Source: Clostridiales bacterium (GTDB lineage Bacteria; Bacillota; Clostridia; Lachnospirales; WQUN01). From it: a DNA stretch of 40,654 bases. The notes under the pieces were generated by a model. The model saw only the letters and a program-made list of their open reading frames with translations, did not search any database and had not been told where the DNA came from. This document shows, in pieces, positions 15,232-23,533 of this stretch (within the stretch, counting starts at the first letter, position 1; each line of letters starts with the position of its first letter). The position numbers and the translations under genes are program-made. The DNA is taken from positions 1 to 40,654 of the forward strand of contig JAISWZ010000476.1 in assembly GCA_031270945.1 (NCBI GenBank). Direction: 5' to 3'.

Positions 15232-15495
15232 AAAGGCAAAAGAGGTGGCAGGCAAGCGGAGAACGCTTCTGTCACCTCTAGTTGACTAGTCGGCGAGGAA
15301 TGTATTCTAAAAAAAAGCAAGTATAGATAAATATTGAAACCTGCTTGGATGACCAGCAACCCAAACAGCGGGTTATGCCAGTGATCAAAAAGAGTCGCGT
15401 TTTTCGATCACAAGCCGCGTCCCAAGTTCTTGACGCCCAAAGCAGAGCCGCGCAGACATATGCACTCACCGTCTCTAGTTTACTAGCCGACGTTA
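15232..15495 (-). promoter_or_regulatory. cysK leader with terminator-like hairpin and paired motif
   Basis: On the minus strand AGAGGTGACAGAAGCG pairs with CGCTTGCCTGCCACCTCT (15241-15279, one bulge) and is followed by TTTTGCCTTTTG, a terminator-like structure ahead of the gene. The upstream arm overlaps a 20-bp motif (15276-15295) that recurs with three changes at 15473-15492; both contain the near-palindrome CTAGTTKACTAG. Between them is a GATCGAAAAA/TCTTTTTGATC stem. I find no T-box (TGGNACCGCG) or S-box core. This could be an unclassified sulfur-responsive attenuator or a repressor-binding pair. Confidence 0.5.
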
Positions 15496-16019
15496 AAACA
15501 TATATTTGATATATGCTTAGTAATAAACAGTATATCATTTGGGGTTTCTATAAGTCAAGAAATATTTGAAGCATTCTGCAAATTCGGTGCATTGCACAAA
15601 CATCCTGCGGGTGACCGCTTTCTATTGTACATTGTGCTTGATCTGAAGCGCAAGCGGGTTAAAGCAATGAATGAAATGATTAGTTGCTGGGCCTGGCCTA
15701 GATATAAAAAAACAAGGTTTTGACGGAATTTTGGTTTATGCACTTAGTTATTAGTCAATTTCTGGCAACTCAAAGCCCGCAACCACAAGCGCTTAAAGCG
15801 TCTCAGGCACCTCAAGCGCTCAGACGCACTGCCGCCACTCTGCAGGATTTCCTGCGCCTAGATGCCAAAACAAGGAATAAGAATATGAAAAACTCTTCAT
15901 ACTTTAATGTAGGGCCGACGTATATGTACGTGCTTGCTCTAAGCTAAAAACGCGTTTTCGGAAGGGCGGGCCAAGGGCCGGCGCTTCGCGTTGAAAGCCG
16001 CTAGCGGGGGATGGGTTGG
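15496..16019. other. Spacer, no gene seen, with a solo MITE end
   Basis: The divergent intergenic region between cysK and the ABC exporter. ACGGAATTTTGGTTTATGCAC followed by TTA (15723-15746) is an isolated, slightly changed MITE right end. GTGCATTGCACAAAC and TTGTACATTGTGC near 15588-15640 are partial inverted repeats. Nothing else could be assigned and no strong promoter stands out. Confidence 0.45.
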
Positions 16020-16745
16020 ATGCAGCTCAAAGTGCAGGAAGTGTCAAAGAGGTTTGGATCAGTGCATGCGCTGGACTCCTTGTCGCTTGAGATAGAAAGC
16101 GGCGGAGTGTTCGGGCTGGTAGGCCCGAATGGCGCGGGCAAGTCTACGCTTATGAGAATATTGGCCACGATTGAGCAGGCCGATTCCGGGAAGGTCTATC
16201 TTGACGGAGTCGACTTGGGCAAGAAGCCAAATGAGATGAGAAGAGTCTTGGGATACCTGCCGCAAGACATCGCAGTGTACCCCAACCTGACTCCAGTTGA
16301 GTTTTTGGAATACATAGCGGCAATAAAAGGGATAGGCAAGGCGGTGGCCAAAAAGCAGATAAGTGGGATTTTGGACACGCTTCGCTTGTCTGACGCGAGG
16401 AAGCGCAAGCTGGGCGGGTTTTCTGGCGGAATGCGCCAGAGGGTCGGGATAGCCTGCGCTCTTTTGGGAGATCCACAGGTGGTGATAGCAGATGAGCCCA
16501 GCTCCGGGCTCGATCCAGAAGAAAGGATCAGCCTCAGGAAGTTGTTCTTGTCCATGGCCAAAACCAGGATAGTGCTTTTGTCTACTCATATCATTTCGGA
16601 TATCGAAACAACAGCGAGCCGAATGGCGCTTATGAAGTCAGGGAAGCTGATTTACGTGGGAGCGCCGTCCGAGCTGGCCTTATATGCTGACGGAGATCTT
16701 GAGAACGCTTACATTCAAGCGGTGCATGGGGAGGCGGTCATATGA
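16020..16745 (+). CDS. ABC exporter ATP-binding protein
   Basis: A 241-aa ABC-2-type ATPase that would power export by the membrane protein encoded next. Seen in order: Walker A GPNGAGKST (about residues 35-43), Q-loop YLPQDIAVYPNLT, signature FSGGMRQRVGIA, Walker B VVIADEPSSGLDPE and the switch histidine in STHIISD. The ATG at 16020 is chosen because GGGGG sits about ten bases upstream; an ATG at 16011 is too close to it. The stop overlaps the permease start (ATGA), so the two are translationally coupled. The family exports antibiotics, lipids or peptides; the substrate is unknown. Confidence 0.9.
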   Translation: MQLKVQEVSKRFGSVHALDSLSLEIESGGVFGLVGPNGAGKSTLMRILATIEQADSGKVYLDGVDLGKKPNEMRRVLGYLPQDIAVYPNLTPVEFLEYIAAIKGIGKAVAKKQISGILDTLRLSDARKRKLGGFSGGMRQRVGIACALLGDPQVVIADEPSSGLDPEERISLRKLFLSMAKTRIVLLSTHIISDIETTASRMALMKSGKLIYVGAPSELALYADGDLENAYIQAVHGEAVI

Positions 16746-18292
16746 GGCGAGTGCTTGGAGTGGCCATAGCGGACTTCAAAGAAAGGCGGCGGCGTTTCTC
16801 TTTCCTTGCTGTCGTCGCGCTGTCGCTCCTTTCAACCGCGCTCACGCTGCCTGGCAACAAGCTCGGCATGGTCATGGTATACCTGGAGCCGGAAAAGCTT
16901 CTCCAAGGAGGGAACGCCACTTGGCTCATGCTCTCTGGCGCGGCTGTTCCGTATTACATGTTCTTCTTCATCCTTGGAAACATTGAGCATGACGAGAAAA
17001 CGAAGGTGCGGGACATGGCAAAGTGCTCGGCCTTAAGCGATTTTTCCTATTGCTTGGGAAAGTTCATCTCAAACGTCTTTGTCGTTCTCAGCTCCATGAC
17101 AGCGGTTGTAGCTGGATCTATCGCCATAGCCCTTATACGCTTCCCTGGGGATCCCATCCCCTGGTCTGTCCTTACAGTCAACATCCCATTTATCCCAGCC
17201 TTGCTGTTCATGGCGGCGGTTGTCCTGTTTTGCGAAACCACTGTCATGCTCCGAAAAATGTGGAGCGTAGCCGTATACCTGGTCATGGTTTCTGTCGCAG
17301 TCACGTCAGTCGAGCTGGGCATGTCCAACCTCAAGTACCTGGACATGACCGGGTTAAGCGAGCTCATGGAATACGTCCGAAAAGAGATGCTTGAAAAGAC
17401 AGGATTGCCCCTTGTGTCGTTTCACATGTTCGGGGTTTCAAGCGTCAAGCCTACTGGAACAAAGCAGATCTACTTTGGCCCTTGGGCCATGAACCTGGCT
17501 CACGCGGTCACGTTCGGGATAAAAATCGCCCTTTCGGGCATTCTAGTATACTTGTCGTCAGTAGCGCTGAAAATTTCTGAAAAAGCCCATAAACCCAAGC
17601 TTGCGGCCTTGCCGCAGGCTGAAGAGGCGTTTTCTGGCTTTGGAACCTACGAGCCAGCAAAGTTCATTTCTAGAGGTAACGCCATGCTTGGAATATCAGC
17701 AGAGCTAAGGCTCATGTTTTCAGGAAAGAACCTGTTTTGGAAAGCGGTGGCGATAGCTGGGCTTATAGCCTTAGCATTCGCTCCCATGGAAGTCGCATCC
17801 GCCATAGCTCCTCTTGAGCTGGTCTGGTGCATAAGGCTGTTCTCTGGAATGGGAAGCAGGGAGCACATTCACGGCACAATCAACTGTGTCGCAGTGATTC
17901 CCAACGGAAAGAAGCGGCAGATGCTCTACTCCTGGGCCGCCGGGACGCTTATAGCCCTTGGCGCGGTAAGCCCAGCCCTTTTTAGGCTCCTTGCCACAAG
18001 CAATTACCTGGCCGCTTTCTCCTGCGCTGTTGGCGCTCTCTTCGTTCCCTCCATCGCCCTCTTCCTTGGAGAATGGACAAAGACCCAGCGCGTCTTTGAG
18101 ATAGTGATGGTAGTTCTAACGTACGCCGTAATCAGCAACGTGTCTATCGTATACATGGAGCTTAGGCCCAGCTACATAAGCGCGTCCGCGCTCTGGGTGC
18201 TTTTTGTGGCAAGCGTTCTCGCGGGAGTCCTCGCCATCGCCAAGAGGGCAGGGTTTGGCGCAAAGCTTGAGGCCAAGCTTGCAGGGTTTTAA
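16742..18292 (+). CDS. ABC exporter membrane protein
   Basis: A 516-aa polytopic protein with about 12 hydrophobic segments in two groups (roughly residues 20-270 and 325-510), separated by a hydrophilic linker with KAHKPKLAALPQAEEAF. It opens MRRVLGVAIADFKERRRRF, the charged N-terminus usual for ABC-2 permeases. It overlaps the ATPase gene by four bases, so the pair forms one transporter. The doubled organisation suggests a fused permease. I do not recognise a named subfamily. A terminator follows the stop. Confidence 0.85.
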   Translation: MRRVLGVAIADFKERRRRFSFLAVVALSLLSTALTLPGNKLGMVMVYLEPEKLLQGGNATWLMLSGAAVPYYMFFFILGNIEHDEKTKVRDMAKCSALSDFSYCLGKFISNVFVVLSSMTAVVAGSIAIALIRFPGDPIPWSVLTVNIPFIPALLFMAAVVLFCETTVMLRKMWSVAVYLVMVSVAVTSVELGMSNLKYLDMTGLSELMEYVRKEMLEKTGLPLVSFHMFGVSSVKPTGTKQIYFGPWAMNLAHAVTFGIKIALSGILVYLSSVALKISEKAHKPKLAALPQAEEAFSGFGTYEPAKFISRGNAMLGISAELRLMFSGKNLFWKAVAIAGLIALAFAPMEVASAIAPLELVWCIRLFSGMGSREHIHGTINCVAVIPNGKKRQMLYSWAAGTLIALGAVSPALFRLLATSNYLAAFSCAVGALFVPSIALFLGEWTKTQRVFEIVMVVLTYAVISNVSIVYMELRPSYISASALWVLFVASVLAGVLAIAKRAGFGAKLEAKLAGF

Positions 18293-18304
18293 GCAACAAA
18301 AATA

Positions 18305-18327
18305 GGATGGGAGACCATCCTTTTTTT
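18305..18327 (+). terminator. Terminator of the ABC exporter operon
   Basis: GGATGG/CCATCC stem with a GAGA loop followed by seven T, just after the stop at 18292. Confidence 0.8.
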
Positions 18328-18332
18328 GTTGC

Positions 18333-18466
18333 CTAAAAAACAAAAAATATAAACAAAAAAACAAAAAACTTAAAAAACCAAAACCCAAAAACCAAAAAAA
18401 CAAAAAAACAAAAAACAAAAAAACAAAAAACAAAAAAAACAAAAAAACAAAAAACAAAAAAATTTT
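18333..18466. repeat. A/C simple-sequence tract between convergent genes
   Basis: About 130 bases of A runs broken by single C, such as AAAAAACAAAAAAACA. It lies between the ends of two convergent genes. For the minus-strand methyltransferase it reads as T-rich sequence right after the stop and could help end transcription. No coding sense. Confidence 0.85.
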
Positions 18467-18488
18467 TTACTTACAGGCCTAGCCAGAC

Positions 18489-19220
18489 CTACACCCAATC
18501 CTCCCCATTTTGCGCGAACGCGTTCGCCGCTATCCCAAAGGCTATGGACAGGTTCAGGGAGTCAATCTTCCTGCTGTGATTGATCCTTACGCTTTCGCCC
18601 AGATCCAAATAGCTGTCCGGGAGGCCAGTGGCTTCGTTTCCCATGACCAAAGAGAAAGGCCCAGATGGCCGGGGCGCGTTTTCAAGCGCGTTCCGGCCTT
18701 TTAGCATGAACAAGTACAAGGCGTGGCCGGGAAACTTGTCCCTGTACTCATCAAAACTTGAGAACCGCGAGCACCTGGCGTGAAAGACAGCGCCCATGGA
18801 AGCCCTGATCGCCTTAGGCTCGAAGATGTCAACTCCTGGCTCTATTATGGCAAAGTCGTGAAACCCGAACCCTATGCCTGTCCTAATGTTGGTCCCAAGG
18901 TTCCCGGCGTCGCTGGGATTCGCGAATACGGCATGGGGCAGGGCGCTTGATATGGCGTCCTCATACTTGCCGAAGACGCCTATGGCAAAGATGTTGTCTT
19001 TATCCGCCAGCTTGTTGAAAGCCTTGATGCTGGCAACGCAAGGGATGGAAAGATTCTTGCAGATTTCTCCCAGGTCCTTTTTGGGGTCTGTTGGAGCATA
19101 AGATGGATGCAGGCAGACCATCCTGACATGCTCTCTTTTTCTTTCAATCAGCTCATGGGTAAGCGTTGCGCCCAGGGTGTACGAATAGTCATGGCTTGGC
19201 TTGTACTTCTTTAGGTCCAT
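18489..19220 (-). CDS. SpoU/TrmH-family RNA 2'-O-methyltransferase
   Basis: The 243-aa protein has the three SPOUT motifs in its C-terminal half: PSDAGNLGTNIRTGIGFGFH (motif 1, SAM and RNA contact), FEPKAIRASMGAVF (motif 2), and LVMGNEATGLPDSYLDLG with NHSRKIDSLNLSIAFGIAAN (motif 3, the trefoil knot). Such enzymes methylate the ribose 2'-OH of tRNA or 23S rRNA in the cytoplasm. The target of this one cannot be read. The N-terminal part (about residues 1-85) differs from the usual L30e-like domain. ATG at 19220 follows an AGAGAGGA site. Confidence 0.88.
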   Translation of the reverse strand: MDLKKYKPSHDYSYTLGATLTHELIERKREHVRMVCLHPSYAPTDPKKDLGEICKNLSIPCVASIKAFNKLADKDNIFAIGVFGKYEDAISSALPHAVFANPSDAGNLGTNIRTGIGFGFHDFAIIEPGVDIFEPKAIRASMGAVFHARCSRFSSFDEYRDKFPGHALYLFMLKGRNALENAPRPSGPFSLVMGNEATGLPDSYLDLGESVRINHSRKIDSLNLSIAFGIAANAFAQNGEDWV

Positions 19221-19281
19221 AGGATTCCTCTCTTATCAAATCAAATCAATCAAAGGCTATGCCCCGCTTCGCTTATGGGCT

Positions 19282-19371
19282 GCGCCTTGCCTTAAATCTT
19301 GTTGCGCCTTGCTTTAAATCTTGTTGCGCCTTGCTTTAGTTCTTGCCAGCGCCCCGCTTTAGTTCTCGCCA
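19282..19371. repeat. 22-23-bp tandem repeat, four units
   Basis: Units like GCGCCTTGCTTTAAATCTTG start at 19282, 19304, 19326 and 19349. The array lies between the divergent methyltransferase and spoIIIA promoters. Units three and four differ at several bases, so it is not very recent. Confidence 0.75.
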
Positions 19372-19449
19372 ACGCGATATGCTCCTGGCATGCGTATTAT
19401 ACCGCTTTTCTCCGCTCTCCTCAAAATTTCTTTGGAAGCCAAGCTTCAT

Positions 19450-19478
19450 GCATATTTGAATAAGGCTTGCCATACATT
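19450..19478 (+). promoter_or_regulatory. Sigma-E promoter of the spoIIIA operon
   Basis: GCATATT (19450-19456), 14-bp spacer, CATACATT (19471-19478). The known Bacillus sigma-E consensus is KMATATT, 14-15 bp, CATACANT, so every consensus position is met. This places the operon under mother-cell control early in engulfment. A MITE end (GGCATATCCCAAAA, 19494-19507) lies in the transcribed leader. Confidence 0.88.
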
Positions 19479-19551
19479 TTATAAAAGGCTGAGGGCATAT
19501 CCCAAAAGCAAAAGGGGCTTGCGCAACGAAGCCTGTTTCAAGGAGTTTGCC

Positions 19552-20481
19552 ATGAGCGCGAAAGAGACGATATTGGGGTATTTCGGGGAGAAGCTGAACT
19601 CTCTTTTCGCTCCAGTGCCAGAGGGGGTTTTTTCCGAAATCACAGAGATAAGAGTGAGGGTAGGGAAGCCGCTTCTGTTCCAGCGCAGGAGCAGGGAGTA
19701 CTTCCTGGATGAGGGAGGCATCGGCGGAGATCCAAGGAGATCCTACAAGCCAACTTCCAGGGACATACAGGAAACGCTGCAGCTTATGAGCGACTATTCC
19801 ATGTACGCCTTCGAAGAAGAGCTCCGGGCGGGCTACATAACACTGTCCGGCGGGCACAGGATTGGGATGTCTGGGCAAGCGGTGCTTGAAGGCGGGCATG
19901 TGAAGACAATGAAGAACATCAGCGGCTTCAACATTCGCATCTCGCATGAAATCAAGGGTTGCGCGGATCAAGTGGCGAGCAGGATAGCCACGCCGCGCTT
20001 GATGCACACGATGGTAATATCCCCGCCAGGATGCGGGAAGACAACGCTTTTGCGGGATCTGGTAAGGCAGCTCTCAGACGGGGTGCCCGGCAAGTTTCCT
20101 GGAGTCACAGTAGGCGTTGTAGACGAAAGGTCAGAAATAGCAGGATGCTTCAGGGGAGTTCCGCAAAATGACGTAGGCCGCCGGACAGACGTACTGGACG
20201 GATGCCCGAAAGCGGAGGGGATGCTAATGCTTTTGCGCGCCCTGTCGCCCAGGGTGATCGCTGTAGATGAGCTGGGCGGAAACGCAGACATCGAAGCTGT
20301 TGAAGGGATAGTGAACGCAGGCGTCTGCCTGGTCTGCACAGTTCATGGCAGGGATCTGGACGAGGTAAAAAGAAAGCCCGCGCTTGCAAGCCTGCTAGGG
20401 ATATTCGAGCGGTTTGTAGTGCTCTCTGGATGCGGAAAGGTGGTTGGCGTTTACGACAACAGGGGGCTGGAAGCATGCTGA
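19552..20481 (+). CDS. spoIIIAA: Stage III sporulation protein AA, ATPase
   Basis: A secretion-type ATPase of the SpoIIIA-SpoIIQ channel that links mother cell and forespore. Walker A is PPGCGKTT (about residues 158-165) and Walker B RVIAVDELGG (about 234-242); EITEIRVRVGKPL near the N-terminus is characteristic of the family. At 309 aa it has the normal length. The ATG at 19552 is chosen because AAGGAG lies at 19540-19545; the frame stays open upstream through the MITE-derived leader, which would add residues unlike the family. It overlaps spoIIIAB by seven bases. Confidence 0.94.
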   Translation: MSAKETILGYFGEKLNSLFAPVPEGVFSEITEIRVRVGKPLLFQRRSREYFLDEGGIGGDPRRSYKPTSRDIQETLQLMSDYSMYAFEEELRAGYITLSGGHRIGMSGQAVLEGGHVKTMKNISGFNIRISHEIKGCADQVASRIATPRLMHTMVISPPGCGKTTLLRDLVRQLSDGVPGKFPGVTVGVVDERSEIAGCFRGVPQNDVGRRTDVLDGCPKAEGMLMLLRALSPRVIAVDELGGNADIEAVEGIVNAGVCLVCTVHGRDLDEVKRKPALASLLGIFERFVVLSGCGKVVGVYDNRGLEAC

Positions 20482-20993
20482 AGATCATAGGAATCATCCT
20501 GGTTTGCGGCGCCTCGTCGCTTCTGGGTACGTACTTCGGATCTCTTCCCCAGCACCGCGTTGACGAGCTGAACCTTTGGAAAAAGGCGCTGCTGATGCTT
20601 AGGGCGGAAATCGCTTTCGCGTCCTCTCCTCTCCCTGAAGCCATGAGAAACATCAGCATGAGGGCAGGGAAGCCCGTGGGCCCAGTGTTCCTGGATATCG
20701 CACAGGCTTTGGAGGCCAGGGAGAAGACGGACATGAGCCTGATCTGGGCCAGATCTTTCGCCAAAGGGCAAAAGGAAAGCCATCTGTCAGACGAAGACCG
20801 GGGCTGGATAAACAACTTCGGGCAGACGCTTGGCTACTTGGACAAACAGATGCAGATAGGAGCTATTGACCTGGCTTGCGGATACATGGATTCCCAAGCG
20901 AAAGCCCTGGGCCCCTCTTGCGTCAGCGCGAAAAAGATGTGCCAAAGCCTGGGGGTGCTTGGAGGGATTTTGATAGCGGTCGTTTTGATTTAA
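20475..20993 (+). CDS. spoIIIAB: Stage III sporulation protein AB
   Basis: This 172-aa protein has an N-terminal membrane helix (about residues 4-22), a long helical soluble part with LNLWKKALLMLRAEIAFASSPL, and a C-terminal hydrophobic segment (LGVLGGILIAVVLI). The overall design is that of GspF-like SpoIIIAB, a mother-cell membrane component of the channel thought to work with the AA ATPase. The start overlaps the end of spoIIIAA (ATGCTGA), so translation is probably coupled. Confidence 0.92.
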   Translation: MLKIIGIILVCGASSLLGTYFGSLPQHRVDELNLWKKALLMLRAEIAFASSPLPEAMRNISMRAGKPVGPVFLDIAQALEAREKTDMSLIWARSFAKGQKESHLSDEDRGWINNFGQTLGYLDKQMQIGAIDLACGYMDSQAKALGPSCVSAKKMCQSLGVLGGILIAVVLI

Positions 20994-21138
20994 AGGTTTC
21001 TAAAAAGGCGAGGAAAAGTCTATGCGATGCTTTTCCAATCCCAATTAATTTAAAAAACCGGGCCTCCAGGCGAAAGCCCAGGGGCTCACCGACTTGAGCG
21101 GAAAGGCCTCTTTCCGCTAGACAGGGAGAAGGAATAGC
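20994..21138 (+). other. Unusual 145-bp gap inside the spoIIIA operon
   Basis: Other genes in the operon overlap or sit a few tens of bases apart, so this gap stands out. It contains GCGGAAAG/CTTTCCGC with a GCCT loop (21097-21117), a GGCGAAAGCC stem (21069-21078), and a stretch (GGCGAGGAAAAG ... GCGATGCTTTTCC) faintly like the inside of a MITE. There is no U tract. It could be a mobile-element scar or an mRNA processing or stability element. Confidence 0.4.
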
Positions 21139-21333
21139 GTGGATATTCAGGTTATATTCCAGATAGCGGCTGTGGGCATCCTTGTTGCGGTCTTGAACCA
21201 AGTGCTCAAGAGCGCGGGCCGAGATGAGCAAGCCATGCTCACTACTTTGGCCGGACTTTTGGTTGTCCTGTTTTGGGTAATACAATATATTAGCCAGCTA
21301 TTCACTACAGTAAGGCAGGTTTTCAACTTGTGA
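21139..21333 (+). CDS. spoIIIAC: Stage III sporulation protein AC
   Basis: A 64-aa protein with two membrane helices (about residues 5-25 and 35-53). It matches the conserved small subunit SpoIIIAC, including VLNQVLKSAGRDEQA between the helices. It starts at GTG 21139 after GAAGGAA. SpoIIIAC and AD are membrane parts of the mother-cell side of the channel. The length is exactly as expected for the family. Confidence 0.93.
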   Translation: MDIQVIFQIAAVGILVAVLNQVLKSAGRDEQAMLTTLAGLLVVLFWVIQYISQLFTTVRQVFNL

Positions 21334-21343
21334 GGCGATAGGT

Positions 21344-21730
21344 GTGGAAATAGCCAAAATTGTGGGAATCGGCTTGGTCAGCGTCATATTGGCCATGGCG
21401 GTTAGAAAGCAAAACCCTGAGTTTGCCCTTCTCATCAGCATTTCCGCAAGCGTCATCATTTTCCTGATGGTGACGCCCCTCCTTGGACAGGCAATTGGAA
21501 TGCTTCAAAATATCGCGGGGCTTATGGACACCAGCAGCCAATATGTGACAATCCTCATGAAGATAATCGCGATTGCCTATATAGCGGAGTTTGGAGCCCA
21601 GATTTGCTTGGACGCTGGAGAGTCGGCTGTAGCCGCGAAGATTGAGCTGGGCGGAAAAGTGCTTATAATGGTCACCTCCGCTCCGGTTCTTTTCGGCCTG
21701 GCCAACCTGATTGCGGGGATAATGCCTTGA
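21344..21730 (+). CDS. spoIIIAD: Stage III sporulation protein AD
   Basis: A 128-aa integral membrane protein with about four helices. MEIAKIVGIGLVSVILAMAV and the later YVTILMKIIAIAYIAEFGAQ are typical of SpoIIIAD. It starts at GTG 21344, ten bases after the spoIIIAC stop. It is paralogous in part to SpoIIIAC and acts in the same membrane complex. Confidence 0.93.
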   Translation: MEIAKIVGIGLVSVILAMAVRKQNPEFALLISISASVIIFLMVTPLLGQAIGMLQNIAGLMDTSSQYVTILMKIIAIAYIAEFGAQICLDAGESAVAAKIELGGKVLIMVTSAPVLFGLANLIAGIMP

Positions 21731-21788
21731 GCGGGGATTAGTTTTAGATCAGGCAAGATATTGGCTTTGAGTGGGGATCTGCCTAAAG

Positions 21789-22889
21789 ATGAAAAAAATC
21801 GTCTGCTTTCTCATATTTATGAGCGTGGCGCTCTCGTTTTTCCAGCCCGCTTATGCGGCTGAAGAAAACGGGGCCCAGGATCAGCTGGACATGTTTGACT
21901 TTTCCGAGCTTGACTCCGCTTCCGGAGTGGATGTCAAGGATTTGGCCACGAAGGCGATAGCTGGCCAGCTGGATCTTTCTCCCGCGAACTTGGGCAAGCA
22001 GGCGTTGAACCTCCTATTCCACGAGATAACGGACAACTGGAGGCTTATACGAAACCTGCTCCTGATCGCGGTATTGTGCGCGGTGCTCCAAAACCTCACC
22101 GACTCTTTCAAGAACAAGAGCGTGGGGGAGCTGGGGTTCTACGTGGGATACATGGCGCTGGTGATGGTGCTGTTCGCCTCTTTCTCAAATACAATAGGAA
22201 TAATGGCAGGGATAGTTGACGTCATGACAGATGTCATGAGCGCTGCGATACCAATCGCGCTGGGGCTTTTGGCCATATCCGGGAACATCACCACAGCGAC
22301 CATGTTCAGCCCCATCTTCGCGTTTGTGATAGAGCTCTTGACCCTTTTTGTCAGGCACGTCCTGACTCCTATGCTGATATTCGCGACAGGCCTGGAGATT
22401 GTAAACTTCATCACAGAGAAGGAGCCTTTGTCCAAGTTCGCGGAGCTTATAAGAGTTGTCGCCAAGTGGAGCATAAACGCGATTGCCATCATATTCTTGG
22501 CAGTGCTATCCCTTCAAAAGCTCTCAGCCCCGATACTCAACAACATAGCCCTGAAGACCGCGAAGGCGGCGGCCAACGCCATCCCGGTCGTGGGAGGCAT
22601 GATAAACGGCGCGTTTGACGCCGTGCTTTACTGGGGCGTCGCGGCAAAGAGCGGAATGCTTGTGGCGCTTGTTGTGGCCATGACTTTGGCGGTTGCCTTG
22701 CCTATCATAAAGATATTGGCAATGCTTCTCATCTACCAGCTGACCTCCGCAATCGTCCAGCCCATATCGGATGAGCGCGTAGTGGACTGCATAGAGTCAA
22801 TCGGCAAGTCTTGCGCCCTGATTCTCCAGGCTGGGGTTACGGTCTCTGTCATGTTCATTGTCTCAGTGGTAATATTGCTGGCTTTCTAG
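21789..22889 (+). CDS. spoIIIAE: Stage III sporulation protein AE
   Basis: A polytopic membrane protein of 366 aa with a cleavable-looking signal (KKIVCFLIFMSVALSFFQPAYA), a soluble segment of about 60 residues, and about eight helices. FKNKSVGELGFYVGYMALVM and NAIPVVGGMINGAFDAVLYW are typical of the family. SpoIIIAE is the largest membrane component of the channel. The ATG at 21789 gives the signal peptide; a GTG at 21771 would add residues ahead of it and lacks a ribosome site. Confidence 0.93.
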   Translation: MKKIVCFLIFMSVALSFFQPAYAAEENGAQDQLDMFDFSELDSASGVDVKDLATKAIAGQLDLSPANLGKQALNLLFHEITDNWRLIRNLLLIAVLCAVLQNLTDSFKNKSVGELGFYVGYMALVMVLFASFSNTIGIMAGIVDVMTDVMSAAIPIALGLLAISGNITTATMFSPIFAFVIELLTLFVRHVLTPMLIFATGLEIVNFITEKEPLSKFAELIRVVAKWSINAIAIIFLAVLSLQKLSAPILNNIALKTAKAAANAIPVVGGMINGAFDAVLYWGVAAKSGMLVALVVAMTLAVALPIIKILAMLLIYQLTSAIVQPISDERVVDCIESIGKSCALILQAGVTVSVMFIVSVVILLAF

Positions 22890-22917
22890 CGCCAGAGCCT
22901 GGCAGCGGGAGGCGCGC

Positions 22918-23493
22918 ATGAGCTATATATCGCACTGGCTGAGAAACTTGAGCTTCTTTCTGATTTTCTCAGCTTTCGCAGGAATAATCCTGCCCAACGA
23001 GAAATATAAAAAATATATCGACCTGTGCTTTGGGATAGTGCTTGTGATCATAATGCTGCAGCCCATAACGGGGCTCCTGGGCCTAGGCGAATTTCCTGTG
23101 GATGAGCTCTTTGACCAGATAGCGGGCAGCGCTGCCCCCTCAAGCGCCTCAGGAGACGAGTACACAGACTTGCAGTGGAAGCTGGTAAAAGAATCCTTTG
23201 ACAGCCAGGTAAAGGCGCAGATATCCGCGATGATCGAAGAGAAGGGCTATTCCATCTCATCCCTTGAAGTCATCTCATCCGAGGATCTAGCCACAATCAC
23301 AAGCGTCAAGGCCACTGTCAGAAAGAAGGAGGCGGCTAGCAGGCCGTTCATATACATCGAGCCTGTCAAGCCATCTTCTGGCGCCAACGCCAGCCAGGCC
23401 GAGCCTGCGGAGATCAAAAAATTGAAAACTGAGATTTCCGACTTCTATAAATTGTCCGTTGATAATATATTTATTAGTGAGATGGCCAGTTGA
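22918..23493 (+). CDS. spoIIIAF: Stage III sporulation protein AF
   Basis: A 191-aa protein with two N-terminal membrane helices (about residues 10-27 and 34-58), then a soluble domain with EKGYSISSLEVI and a final KLKTEISDFYKLSVDNIFI. The soluble part belongs to the ring-building type of domain known from SpoIIIAF, AG and AH. GGGAGG precedes the ATG. Together with AG it is expected to form the ring platform in the intermembrane space. Confidence 0.92.
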   Translation: MSYISHWLRNLSFFLIFSAFAGIILPNEKYKKYIDLCFGIVLVIIMLQPITGLLGLGEFPVDELFDQIAGSAAPSSASGDEYTDLQWKLVKESFDSQVKAQISAMIEEKGYSISSLEVISSEDLATITSVKATVRKKEAASRPFIYIEPVKPSSGANASQAEPAEIKKLKTEISDFYKLSVDNIFISEMAS

Positions 23494-23533
23494 AACCATC
23501 TCGCTCTGTGGGAAAAACAAGGAGCTGAAGCTC

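Noticed and set aside
15232..15495. T-box or SAM riboswitch ahead of cysK
   Set aside because: The T-box core TGGNACCGCG and the S-box conserved blocks are absent.
19390..19551. N-terminal extension of SpoIIIAA from the ATG at 19390
   Set aside because: It would start upstream of the sigma-E promoter and include a MITE relic; the ribosome site points to 19552.
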